Assembly (NCBI GenBank): GCA_012932295.1
Contig: JAAONU010000081.1
Span: forward strand, 305,655 to 369,654
DNA length: 64,000 bases
DNA from: Cyclina sinensis
Taxonomy: Eukaryota; Mollusca; Bivalvia; Venerida; Veneridae
Direction: 5' to 3'
Position 1 is the stretch's first letter, and the number at the start of each line of letters is the position of its first letter. The translations under genes and the position numbers were made by a program. The notes below the pieces were generated by a model. The model searched no databases and had not been told where the DNA came from. It saw only the letters and a program-made list of their open reading frames with translations. Positions 26,701-37,035 of the stretch are shown piece after piece.

Positions 26701-27044
26701 ATTCATTTTTATGTCTGAAGTCATTTACCGAATTAAAATGTGCAGGAAAACGTATTTACAGTGTGTTTGAAGACCCGGCGATTAAGAAAAAAAATGTTCA
26801 AGCATCTTAAGTGTATGTGAAAATTTCAAATTTCTAAATCAAACACGAGCGAAAGATAAAACACAACAATATTACACCAAATAGAGTTCACTTTGACTTG
26901 GGCTAATCTTAAAAGAATTCAAGTTATGTGAGACTATGGCCGCTGACTCATAAATTATAAAAAAAAAGTAAAACTAAACAACAAAACAAAACAAAGAAGA
27001 AAGAAAACATATGCTAGAACATTTTTTTTTTGATTTTTGTTGTG
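23758..27044. other. long AT-rich stretch, possible SINE remnants
   Basis: The stretch 25585-25790 has tRNA-like fragments (TTCGAACCCC, ATTGAACC) without a fold. At 25424 GCTCAC and at 25437 GTGAGC form a small inverted repeat. No gene is supported. Confidence 0.4.
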
Positions 27045-27350
27045 GTTGTTGCTTATGATGGCGGTGATGAGCGAATTTTCTATGATGACATACTGATTGA
27101 CGATGATGATGATTTAATGATGATAGTGTTGTTGATGATGACGATGAAGATGATGATTTTATTAGTTTGATGATGATAATGTCGACGACGACGACATCGT
27201 TGATGATGACGCTAATAATAATGATGACTTTGATCATGATGATTTTGTTGTTATTGTTGTTGTTGTTAATGATGTTGATGATGATGATGACGACGATGAT
27301 CATGATGATAGTAGTGACGATGATCATGATGATGATAATAATTTTATAAT
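27045..27350. repeat. long GAT/GTT/GAC triplet tract
   Basis: About 300 bp of interrupted triplets. The 128-aa and 60-aa open frames over it are low-complexity Ile/Asn/Ser or Met/Leu runs. Confidence 0.85.
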
Positions 27351-27375
27351 AAACATACAATCATAATTCCATTAT

Positions 27376-27642
27376 TTGGTTTGGTTTGGTTGGGGTTAAA
27401 TGCCAGTTTTAGCAGCTATGGTCATATCCCGGTGGTCAGTCCACCTAACCAGTGTCCCTGGGTATCCAACCAGTGTACTAACCAATTTCTCCGCAAGTGG
27501 TTGACTACTTCCTCACTTGCTTCAGAGATGAGGGACAAATGATCTATAGACGCATTGTCTGAGATTAATTATCACGGAGAAATTTGCCGGCCCTGATGGG
27601 GATTGAACCGGGATCGTCAAATGGAGCTAGCCGGGCCGGCGC
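27376..27642 (-). mobile_element. tRNA-derived SINE with 12 bp target duplication
   Basis: A 267 bp element is flanked by the perfect direct repeat TAATTCCATTAT (27364-27375 and 27643-27654). Read on the minus strand, the head near the right end holds the B box GGTTCAATCCC and a GC-rich start (CCGGCCCGGCTAGCTCC). The opposite end is a run of AACCAAACC units, the usual kind of short-repeat SINE tail. The target duplication and tail indicate insertion by target-primed reverse transcription. No coding capacity is present, as expected for a SINE. Confidence 0.75.
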
Positions 27643-27814
27643 TAATTCCATTATAAGTAAATAGGTGACTTATGTAAAAACAGTACAAATAACTTACGAT
27701 TATCTTTTTTACATACTTGATGAGCAACACAGAAGGAAAACAAACAAGATAAAAACAAAAACACACGTTTATAAAACAAAGGAGTCCCTTACAAATAAAA
27801 GGTGAATAACAAAC

Positions 27815-27925
27815 CTTCAAGACGCTTACATCATTATTTTCCTTTTCCTCCAAAATTTTTAACTTTGACACAAATATTTCGATTTCATTATCAGTTGATA
27901 AAGTCCCACTTTGTTTCCTTGTATC
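27815..27925 (-). CDS. candidate coiled-coil exon
   Basis: On the minus strand 37 codons follow an AG directly after an in-frame stop and end at AAG|GTTTGT. The peptide starts DTRKQSGTLSTDNEIEIF, continues VSKLKILEEKENND and ends VSVLK. Leu/Ile/Val spacing fits a coiled coil. Its ending parallels the exon at 23650-23757, about 4 kb downstream on the same strand, so both may belong to one repetitive coiled-coil gene. The SINE and the triplet tract would then lie in its intron. The acceptor and donor are both imperfect. Confidence 0.28.
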
Positions 27926-28376
27926 CTAGTGTCGAGGTCATATTGATTTCTAAATCAATTTCACTGAAATCTGGCCCGGCATTCAATAAATTAACTCCGT
28001 GTTTCTTGTCGCCAATAATTGAGAATGTTAAAATAACATTGACAAAAAACTTGTTATTCCTATTTTGTTATTTTACCGTCATAACTGTTGATGATTACAT
28101 TGATGATAATGTCGATGATTAGGATGATGATAATGATGACATTATTCTTGCATGTGTTGCTGCTTTTTAAAATTTTAAATCAAAATTATTCACTCTGATG
28201 AGATTGTTTTTGATAATGATGATGGTGAAATGGTGATGGTGTGATGGTAAGATATCGGTAATATAAAGCGTAGGATTTATTTTAGGTAAACTCAACCTGG
28301 GCGCTAGTATTGGCCGATAACAAATAATAAAAATACCTAAATAATAAAAAAGAAAGATCGAAACTGGAAAAAACTA

Positions 28377-28448
28377 TGGAGATGCCGGGGATCGAACCCG
28401 GGGCCTTTCACATGCAAAGCGAACGCTCTACCACTGAGCCACATCCCC
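28377..28448 (-). tRNA. tRNA-Ala (anticodon UGC), copy 1
   Basis: Seventy-two bases fold as a full cloverleaf. The acceptor GGGGATG pairs with CATCTCC and the discriminator is A. The A box TGGCTCAGTGG and B box GGTTCGATCCC are intact. The anticodon loop TTTGCAT contains TGC (complement at 28414-28416). A T6 Pol III terminator follows (complement of 28368-28373). The gene is identical to copies 2 and 3 although its flanks have diverged, which suggests function or recent conversion. It lies in a decaying tandem unit. CCA is not encoded, as expected for a nuclear eukaryotic tRNA. Confidence 0.95.
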
Positions 28449-28910
28449 TAATAGTAACATGTGAGAAATATAATACATGAATTTTTAATGATATTTTGAT
28501 CCTGAAATTAAAGATAAAAATCAACTGAAATAAATCAAATTTAATGTGTTAAAAATTTAATATCGGTTGATAAATTATCTGACACTTGTTCAAGGAAGAA
28601 CTTGAAAATATATAAATATCGGAAGTACCGGAAAAAAGATCCCCACAACAATAATAAAAAAAACAGCGATGGAAGAAGGATAGAAAAAAGCGAAAGAGTA
28701 CGCAGAAAAATAAAGGATGGAAACAAGGAACATAAAATGGTAGAATAAAGAAACAAATGGAAAAGAGGAAGAAGGAGAAATGTATGAATGGAAAGAACGA
28801 AAAAGGAGAAAAAAGGCAAAAGGGAGGAAAAAACAATATCAGATTCATTTGAAATCTTATGAATAATATACGATATCACACATTACTCTGAAACTGGACT
28901 TTATCAAAAT

Positions 28911-28913
<3 letters not shown>

Positions 28914-28951
<38 letters not shown>
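28914..28951. repeat. 38-base poly-A run
   Basis: An uninterrupted A38 in unit 1, absent from the matching position of units 2 and 3. No retroelement 3' end was recognised at its border. Confidence 0.9.
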
Positions 28952-28953
<2 letters not shown>

Positions 28954-29625
28954 ATTATGAGGACGATGATGACCCGGAAATCAAGCTTGATCTTCAGAAC
29001 TTCATGGCTTGCTTTAAAATTGTGCAGGAAGCACCGAGCTGGTCCCAAGCTACACAATAGTATTGTCCAGTAATGGTCGATAGTATCTTGTCTGTTCGCA
29101 GAAATCCGCGCAGAAAGCAGGTGCTTTATTTCTTTTATGATTTAGAATTATCAGATAAGCAGAAATATCACTGGAGCCCAGCTGATTTAGCACATTTCTC
29201 TAGCCTACTTGTTTGGAACATTCTTTCCATACTTTGATCATTTTTGTTCATTATTTTGTCTTTTTTCTCACATGTTATTCCTATTTTGTTATTCCTACCG
29301 TCGTCGCTGTTGATATTGATGTCGATGATGATAATGATGTCGATGATATAGATGATGACAATGATAACATTATTCTTGCACGTGTCGCTTCTTTTGTAAA
29401 ATTTTAAAGCAAAATTACTCTGCCTGATGAGGTTGATGATGATGATGATGATGATGAAATGGTGATGGTTGTGATAGTAAGATATCCATTATATAAAGAG
29501 TGTAAGATTTATGATAGGTAAATGAGCATATAAACTGAACCTGGATGCTATTATCGACCGAAAATAAATAATTAAAATAAGCAAATAATGAAAAACACAG
29601 AAATCAGTAAAATTAGAAAAGAAGA

Positions 29626-29697
29626 TGGAGATGCCGGGGATCGAACCCGGGGCCTTTCACATGCAAAGCGAACGCTCTACCACTGAGCCACATCCCC
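29626..29697 (-). tRNA. tRNA-Ala (anticodon UGC), copy 2
   Basis: The 72-base sequence is identical to copies 1 and 3, with the same A and B boxes and TGC anticodon. The terminator is a shorter T4 (complement of 29617-29620). It belongs to copy A of the segmental duplication. Confidence 0.95.
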
Positions 29698-30360
29698 GGA
29701 TGTGTAACGGGGAGAAGTATAAGATAGCAATTATTATGAATTTATGATCCTGAAATCAACTGAAATAAACCATGTGTTCTAATGTGACAAATGATTAAGT
29801 ATCAGATGATAAGAAAATCACGAGTGATTCAATTAATCTTTATAGAACAGCCAACAATGTGCATCACACGCCCAACCCCCTATCACGTGATCGCTGGTTT
29901 CAATCTCTGGTGCGACCTTTGAATTTAATATTAAAGGGCAGCACTAGACCAATTCAAGGAACAACTTGATAATATATAAACATCAGAACTACTGGAAAGA
30001 AAAACAGACAAAAAATCAACGAAGGAATGTAGGATAGAAAAAACAATAATAAATGGAAATGGAAGTATTGAAAATGATAGAATGAAAAAAACGAAAAAAA
30101 AGCGGCAGGAGGATTGAAAGAATGGAAAAATAACAAGAAATAAAGGACAAAATAGATAACAACAAACACACAAACCAACAATATAAATCTGTAACACTTT
30201 ACATTGGAGCTTGAATTATTAACATAGAAAAAATATAAATGAAGAATTAATGCTCGATGATGAAGATGATGATGTCCCTGCAATCGAACTTGATCTTCGG
30301 AACGTCACGGCGTTGAAATTTTACAGGAAGCACCGAGCTGGTTCTTAGCCACGCAATGAG

Positions 30361-30837
30361 GTATGAAACCACCAACTCAGTCTCCTGGAGCTCAAAAAAT
30401 GGTATCCGCATAATGGCGGCTAGAAATAGTTCTCAGTTTTCTTGGCTATTTTTAACATTTTTGCCTTGATCTGTGTGTGTTTTTGGCTGGAATCATTTTG
30501 TTTGACTATTTCTGATAGTGTGGTAGCAATTTTATGCTCATATGCATTCAGAATAGAATTCACAATGTGAAATTGTTTCACATACCCCAATCTGAAAATT
30601 AGCTCAGATTTTTTGTTAAGTTAATCTTATGGGTAAGTTCACATGAGCAGAAATATCTTTCTTGTTTGAAACACAATCCCTACTTTTCTTGCTATTTTTC
30701 ATGAGTACAGATAGAGATCTACAAGAATATGTAAGTTAAAGCTATTTAAAAAAGGTTTTGCTATGTTTTACAGCCCTGTGAACTTTATGAATTTTATATA
30801 GAATAAAGAAGGAATCTATTTGGTGGTTTCACACATT
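30361..30837. mobile_element. 477 bp MITE with TGAAACCACCAA terminal repeats
   Basis: The left end GTATGAAACCACCAA is inverted at the right end (TTGGTGGTTTCACACATT). The direct repeat TGAG flanks both sides (30357-30360 and 30838-30841). Copy B has one TGAG and no insert at the same place (33826-33829), which proves the element's exact limits. It has no open frame of note, so it is non-autonomous. A diverged, truncated relative starts at 63218. The 4 bp target duplication does not by itself fix the superfamily. Confidence 0.88.
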
Positions 30838-31488
30838 TGAGTATCTTGTGTCGATAGTACCTTGTCTGTTCGCAGAGATCTGCGCAGAAAGCAGGTGGTT
30901 TAAATTTTCTATGATTTAGTTTTGTCAGATAAGGCTTATCGCTGGAGCCCAGCTGATTTAGCTCATTTGAAAATGATATTCTCCAGCCTGTCTGTTTGGC
31001 ACTTTCCTCCCATACTTCAATCATTTATGTTGCTTATGGCTATGCTCTCCTTTTCTTCTCACACAAGGAAGATGATTTATGTAGAGTCCACAGATAATAA
31101 TTTTTGTTTCTCCGCCCATCACTGCACATACAGTTATTTTACAGATACATTTAGCATTCTGAAATCATAGTTCGCAGAGTACAAAAACATAACATCATCC
31201 TTATTAATAGTTTGATAATTTCTACTAAAAGTTCAAGTGATTATATACCAGCTTTTCTTTTGTGAATTTGTAAACCAGTCATTACCAAGGGCAGTGGTTG
31301 AGGGGCAGAGAGACGCACTCCCGATCCGTAGACAGCTGGTTTAAATCTTTTAAGGGATGAAACTCATCAGTGTCTGTCCGCACTTCCGCCATGAGCACTG
31401 GTTTGATACCAGGTAACAGACATCGATTGACAATGACAGGTTTGCTCATTGGAGTAAAAAGAATATGAGTTTGATACATTTTCTCAAG

Positions 31489-31540
31489 TGGAACATTATA
31501 TTCGTCACCATGCAGTGCTATAAATCTTATTTAAAGGAAA
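31489..31540 (+). CDS. candidate small exon in copy A
   Basis: An acceptor (ACATTTTCTCAAG) and donor (GGAAA|GTAAGTAAT) bound 17 codons plus one base, reading WNIIFVTMQCYKSYLKE. The copy B equivalent keeps both splice sites, but its two base changes both alter amino acids (Met to Val, Ser to Phe). That is no sign of purifying selection, so chance is likely. Confidence 0.15.
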
Positions 31541-33083
31541 GTAAGTAATGCAGTAGATTTACTCAAATATACAATTCATACTGATGTTTCATCCAACTTT
31601 TACCGGTCAAATAGACTAATCAAATTCGTGACCGAAATCGAGGCAGTCATCCCGAATGAAATTTTAGAATATTTTCATTGGTTAAAATTTGTAAAATGTG
31701 CAAGAAAAAAATAACCATACCGATACACTCTGTTTTCTCTAATATAACTATCAGTGTTATTTACAGATATGACGGGCTGCCATAGTGAATAATGCACATA
31801 AATAAGGAAAGAAATGGCAACATTATGGTAAAGGACTACTATAAAATAGATTTAATATTTCTTTTACTGACAAAACACGAATGTATTACTAATTACTGGA
31901 CTGGAGTTTTGTTCGCGAATATAAATTATTATTGCAGCGAACGACGAAACTAACAAGTCAAAAATAATCATCTAAGCAGTTTGCACCAACGCCGAATATT
32001 TTATATTCTATATTCATTGTTTCTCCTAGACGCTTAACTTAGCCTTTTTCATCTACAGGAACAGATGATTAACAAATCAGCAATCTAATCATTATTTAAA
32101 TAAATGTATTTAGTGGATAATTCAACGTGATAACAAGTATTTAAAATCCAATCACAGCCTTTTAAGCTTAGGAGACGATAAAAGCCGTCCTAGTACACTC
32201 TATTCACGTGTCAGATCCGCACAGCTGGTTCCTTGAGTTTATTTAAGTGCGATCAGTGCAACGTTATTGATTCAAAAGAAATATGGTGTAATATGTTATT
32301 GACCAGATTGCAATCAAATGGAATTACTTAATTTGCAGTCTCCAATGTACAAAAATGGCTGTATAGTTATTAAAATTTCGCGAGTACTGGTTTGAAACCA
32401 GGAAGCAGTCATCGAGCAAGTTGCAAAAAGATTGTGTCCGTGTCGATGTAAAAATAAACAAGTTTAAATCTTAATCTGATACTAACACAAGACTGTATGG
32501 AAGAACTTCAATTAAATGACTTAGATCTGGTTCTGTTGGAAGAAGAAAAGGAATGGTCGGATGGGTGGGTGCGCGGAAAGTAACGGAAAGAATAAATGGT
32601 AGGACATATCCTCACCTATAATGAAGTTCTCGTAAGCCCCACTTACCTTACGGTGCCTGTCTGTTTGGAACATTCTTTCTTATACTTTGATCATTTTTGT
32701 TCATTATTTTGTCTTTTTTCTCACTTGTTATTCCAATTTTGTTATTCTTACCGTCGTCGCTGTTGATATTGATGTCGATGATGATAATGATGTCGATGAT
32801 TAAGATGATGACAATGATAACATTATTCTTGCACGTGTCGCTTCTTTTGTAAAATTTTAAAGCAAAATTACTCTGCCTGATGAGGTTGATGATGATGATG
32901 ATGATGATGAAATGGTGATGGTTGTGATAGTAAGATATCCATTATATAAAGAGTGTAAGATTTATGTTAGGTAAATGAGCATATAAACTGAACCTGGACG
33001 CTAATATTGACCAAAAATAAATAATTAAAATAAGCAAATAATGAAAAACATACACAAACATCAGTAAAATTAGAAAAAAACTA

Positions 33084-33155
33084 TGGAGATGCCGGGGATC
33101 GAACCCGGGGCCTTTCACATGCAAAGCGAACGCTCTACCACTGAGCCACATCCCC
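33084..33155 (-). tRNA. tRNA-Ala (anticodon UGC), copy 3
   Basis: The 72 bases are identical to copies 1 and 2, followed by a T7 terminator (complement of 33074-33080). It lies 3458 bp from copy 2, the period of the segmental duplication at this point. Confidence 0.95.
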
Positions 33156-34485
33156 TGAAATGTATCCTAGGAGAAGTATAAGACACCAATTATTAATGAA
33201 TTTTTGATCCTGAAATCAACTGAAATAAATCATGTTCTAATGTGACAAATGATTTTAGTATCAGATGATAAGAAAATCACGAGTGATTGAATTAATCTTG
33301 ATAGAACAGCCAGCAATGTGCATCACGTGCCCAACCCCCTATCACGTGATCGCTGGTTTCAATCTCTGGTGCGACCTTTGGATTTAATATTCATGTGCAG
33401 TAAACTAGACCAATTCAAGGAAGAACTTGATAATATATAAACATCAGAACTACCGGAAAGAAAAACAGACAAAAACAACGAAGGAATGAAGGATAGAAAA
33501 AAACGATAATAAAAAAAAGAATGGAAACAAAGTATTGAAAATGATAGAATAAAAAAAACAAAGAAAAGAGGCAGGAGGATGGAAAGAATGAAAAATAACA
33601 AGAAAGGACAAAATAGAGAAAGAAAGAACAAAAACACAAACCAACAATATAAATCTGTAACACTTTACACTGGAGCTTGAATTATTAACATAGAAAACAA
33701 ATGTAAATGAAGAATAAATGCTCGATGATGAAGATGATGATGCCCCCTGCAATCGAACTTGATCTTCAAAACGTCACGGCGTTGAAATTTTACAGGAAGC
33801 ACCTAGCTGGTTCTTAGCCACGCAATGAGTATCTTGTGTCGATAGTACCTTGTCTGTTCGCAGAAATCCGCGCAGAAAGCAGGTGGTTTAAATTTTCTAT
33901 GATTTAGTTTTGTCAGATAAGGCTTATCGCTGGAGCCCAGCTGATTTAGCTCATTTGAAAATGATATTCTCCAGCCTGTCTGTTTGGCACTTTCCTCCCA
34001 TACTTCAATCATTTATGCTGCTTATAGCTTTGCTCTCCTTTTCTTCTCACACAAGGAAGATGATTTATGTAGAGTCCACAGATAATAACTTTTGTCTCTC
34101 CGCCCATCACTGCACATACAGTTATTTTACAGATACCTTTAGCATTCTGAAATCATAGTTCGCAGAGTACAAAAAACATAAACATCATCCTTATTAATAG
34201 TTTGATAATTTCTACTAAAAGTTCAAGTGATTATATACCAGCTTTTCTTTTGTGAATTTGTAAACCAGTCATTACCAAGGGCAGTGGTCGAGGGGCAGGG
34301 AGCCGCACTCCCGATCCGTAGACAGCTGGTTTAAATCTTTTAAGGGATGAAACTCATCAGTGTCTTTCCACATTCCGCACTTCCGCCCTGAGTACTGGTT
34401 TGATACCAGGTAACAGTCATCGATTGACAATGACAGGTTTGCTCATTGGAGTAAAAAGAATATGAGTTTGATACATTTTCTCAAG

Positions 34486-34537
34486 TGGAACATTATATTC
34501 GTCACCGTGCAGTGCTATAAATTTTATTTAAAGGAAA
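34486..34537 (+). CDS. candidate small exon in copy B
   Basis: The duplicate of 31489-31540, with the same acceptor and donor and two amino acid replacements. Kept only because the splice sites are preserved. Confidence 0.13.
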
Positions 34538-35619
34538 GTAAGTAATGCAGTAGATTTACTCAAATATAGAATTCATACTGATGTTTCATCCAACTTTTAC
34601 CGGTCAAATAGACTAATCAAATTCATGACCGAAATCGAGGCAGTCATTCCGAATGAAATTTTAGAATATTTTCATTGGTTAAAAGTTGTAAAATGTGCAA
34701 GAAAAAAATAACCATACCGATACACTCTGTTTTTTCTAATATAACTACATGTATCAGTGTTATTTACAGATATGACGGGCTGCCATAGTGAATAATGCAA
34801 ATAAATAAGAAAAGAAATGGCAACATTAAAAATTTATGGTACAGGACTACTATAAAATAGATTTAATATTTCTTTTACTGACAAAACACGAATGTATGAC
34901 TAATTACTGGACTGGAGTTTTGTTCGCGAACATAAAATATTATTGCAGCGAACGACGAAACTAACAAGTCAAAAATAATCATCTAAGCAGTTTGCACCAA
35001 CGCCGAATATCTTATATTCAATATTCATTGTTTCTCCTAGACGCTTAACTTAGCCTTTTTCATCTACAGGAACAGATGATTAACAAACCAGCAATCTAAT
35101 CATTATTTAAATAAATGTATTTGGTGGATAATTCAACGTGATAACAAGTATTTAAAATCCAATCACAGCCTTTTAAGCTTAGGAGACGATAAAAGCCGTC
35201 CTAGTACACTCTATTCACGTGTCAGATCCGCACAGCTGGTTCCTTGAGTTTATTTAAGTGCGATCAGTGCAACGTTATTGATTCAAAAGAAATATGCTGT
35301 AATATGTTATTGACCAGATTGCCATCAAATGGAATTACTTAATTTGCAGTCTCCAATGTACAAAAGTGGCTGTATAATTATTAAAATTTCGCGAGTACTG
35401 GTTTGAAACCAGGAAGCCGTCATCAAGCAAGTTGCAAAAAGATTGTGTCCGTGTCGATGTAATAATAAACACGTTTAAAACTTAATCCGATACTTAAACA
35501 AGACTGTATGGAAGAACTTCAGTTAAATGACTAAGATCTGGTACTGTTGGAAGAAGAAAAGGAATGGACGGATGGGTGGGTGCGTAACAGAAAGGATAAA
35601 TGTTAAATAGGACATATCG

Positions 35620-35812
35620 ACGTACGTTTTAACCAGAGCAGTTTTTTTTTTAACCAGAGCAGTTTTTTTTTAACCACAACAGTTTTTTAAATATATTATT
35701 CTTTGGTATTTTTTTTCAATTGGACACATTAAGTCGATATTCCAAAAAAAATCAATAATTCAACATTAGCATTTCAGTTATATTTCAAGATCTTAATAAA
35801 AGCTACCCAACC
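35620..35812. repeat. insert with three AACCAGAGCAG(T)n units
   Basis: Copy B has about 190 bp here that is missing from copy A, where GGACATATC runs straight into CTCACCTATAAT. Three roughly 22-25 bp units (TTTTAACCAGAGCAG plus T runs) start it and the rest is AT-rich. It may be a small mobile insertion or sequence deleted from copy A. Confidence 0.55.
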
Positions 35813-35845
35813 CTCACCTATAATGTTCTCGTAAGGCCCACTTAC

Positions 35846-35882
35846 CATACGGTGCTCTCTAATACTGCTGTCGTCGGCATAA
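35846..35882 (-). CDS. candidate exon cut by duplication breakpoint
   Basis: On the minus strand an acceptor (TTTCCGGGGCAG) and a strong donor (GTATG|GTAAGTGGG) bound 37 bases that read MPTTAVLESTV after two leading bases. The leading TT completes a codon with the one base left by the upstream candidate exon at 36095-36161, so the frame is continuous (FGS-L-MPTT). In copy A only the last 11 bases and the donor remain (32645-32655), because the tandem duplication joins inside this exon. The family is unknown. Confidence 0.38.
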
Positions 35883-36094
35883 CTGCCCCGGAAACTTTCT
35901 TAGATACTCAAAGTAAAATGACATGTTATGGCATATATCAGGCGATAAATATTTTAGCAAAATATTAAAATAGAAAGAAGAGAAAACAAACAATCTCACA
36001 ACGACTAAACCTTTATTGAAGATTTATGTTCTTCAAATGTACATTTTTGGAAGAAAAATGTAGGTCCCCGCCTCCCATGCCTGATAGTACTTAC

Positions 36095-36161
36095 GAGATC
36101 CAAAAGAAATAGCAGATGACAGGCACGTGACACTCAGATTACGCTCACGTGCACATGGGAC
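36095..36161 (-). CDS. candidate internal exon, unknown protein
   Basis: On the minus strand an acceptor (GGAGTATTTTCAG) and donor (GATCTC|GTAAGTACT) enclose 22 codons plus one base, reading VPCARERNLSVTC then LSSAISFGS. The phase fits the next candidate exon at 35846-35882. The local GC content is raised. The two cysteines flanking a charged stretch are the only motif. No family was recognised and no upstream exon was found before the 54 bp minisatellite. Confidence 0.4.
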
Positions 36162-37035
36162 CTGAAAATACTCCGTGACCATGGCGTCTTTGAACAACTT
36201 AATTAAATCCCTATATATCAAATACAGGCCCTGAAAGAAAAATGAATTGCTTTAGTGGCCACTAGGGAATTCAATGTTTGTGATGCCTGGCATTGACTAT
36301 GGCAAGCCGTCCGATTTCATTAAATAGTCTCTCATTATTTTGTTTCTGCACCGACACAAAGGATTATACTTTTGTTGGAATGGTCAGAAGAAAATATGAA
36401 AACGAGGCTTAAATAAAATGGTGGAAATCTGAATGAATGCAGATAAATGTGGAATGAGAAAAAAACAAACAATAGTATAGCCATGTTTGCACGGAAAGAA
36501 CACTACACAACAATTAGACACTACAACAATTAAAACTAAATTAAGTCACAGCACGACTAAGAGTGGGGCTACTGGCACACATAAAGATTCATGATCCAAC
36601 ATGATATCTGGTTATGATGAAACCAAATATCCAAGGATAATATAGACTCTGCGAAAGTGCTCTTTTTGGAATTAATCCTTTTAAACCTTTCTCTTTATTA
36701 AACTGATAGGAGTATGTATGGGTCTTGATAGCCTGGGTGCAGGCTATATGATCCATTCCTTTTTATTTCATTGCATTGAAATATTTCACTTTTGAACTCT
36801 CTAATAGCAACATTTGTTCCTCTGCTGGCAATCATATAATCCCAGCCAAGAAAAGATAAATCTGTAGTTAGAAATGGACTTAAAAGCCATTTAGCTAACA
36901 TTACTAAGGAATAGCATTAATTGCTGGGTCTGAAACCAGTCTAGGGTCTTGAAAGCTCAGTGGTAAGGGCGTCTAGGCACTTTCTTGGGTACATTGATTA
37001 AATCCACTCTGTTTTAAATGGGTACTAGTAATAGA
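36162..37035. other. stretch with one unsupported minus-strand frame
   Basis: A 67-codon frame at 36698-36901 (-) starts with ATG and ends in TAA. It contains TDLSFLGWDYMIASRGTNVA but has no splice or polyadenylation support. The rest shows nothing recognisable. Confidence 0.35.

Larger units (their letters stand above)
28067..29204. repeat. diverged unit 1 of the tRNA-Ala repeat
   Basis: This 1.1 kb segment carries, in order, GAT triplets, tRNA-Ala on the minus strand, a purine-rich tract, a long poly-A and a conserved block starting TATCTTGTCTGTTCGC. The same order recurs in the units starting at 29205 and 32656 but with many more differences, so this is an older copy. Confidence 0.7.
29205..32655. 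repeat. segmental tandem duplication, copy A
   Basis: About 3.45 kb that is repeated in direct orientation at 32656-35858 with only a few percent differences by eye. It contains tRNA-Ala copy 2, GAT tracts, a purine-rich tract, the 477 bp MITE (absent from copy B), paired small open frames at 30.8-31.2 kb, two degenerate tRNA-like stretches (near 29890 and 31290) and a right edge ending in CGGTGC. Confidence 0.9.
32656..35858. repeat. segmental tandem duplication, copy B
   Basis: A direct repeat of 29205-32655. It lacks the MITE but has about 190 bp extra at 35620-35812, which includes three units of TTTTAACCAGAGCAG followed by T runs. Copy B ends inside the candidate exon at 35846-35882, at the shared CGGTGC. 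Confidence 0.9.

Noticed and set aside
28541..30283. Phe/Leu/Ser-rich frames of 80-112 aa on the minus strand, and the copies at 33359-33752
   Set aside because: They are antisense to purine-rich tracts in the duplicated units; the hydrophobic character follows from TTT/TTC/CTT codons.
30794..31170. Paired frames conserved in both duplicates (also 33803-34158)
   Set aside because: Conservation reflects the recent duplication; the older third unit near 29050-29200 breaks the frame, and no splice or start support exists.
31288..31345. tRNA-like stretch (also 34276-34335 and near 29890/33330)
   Set aside because: Pieces resembling A and B boxes are present but no acceptor stem or anticodon arm can be formed.
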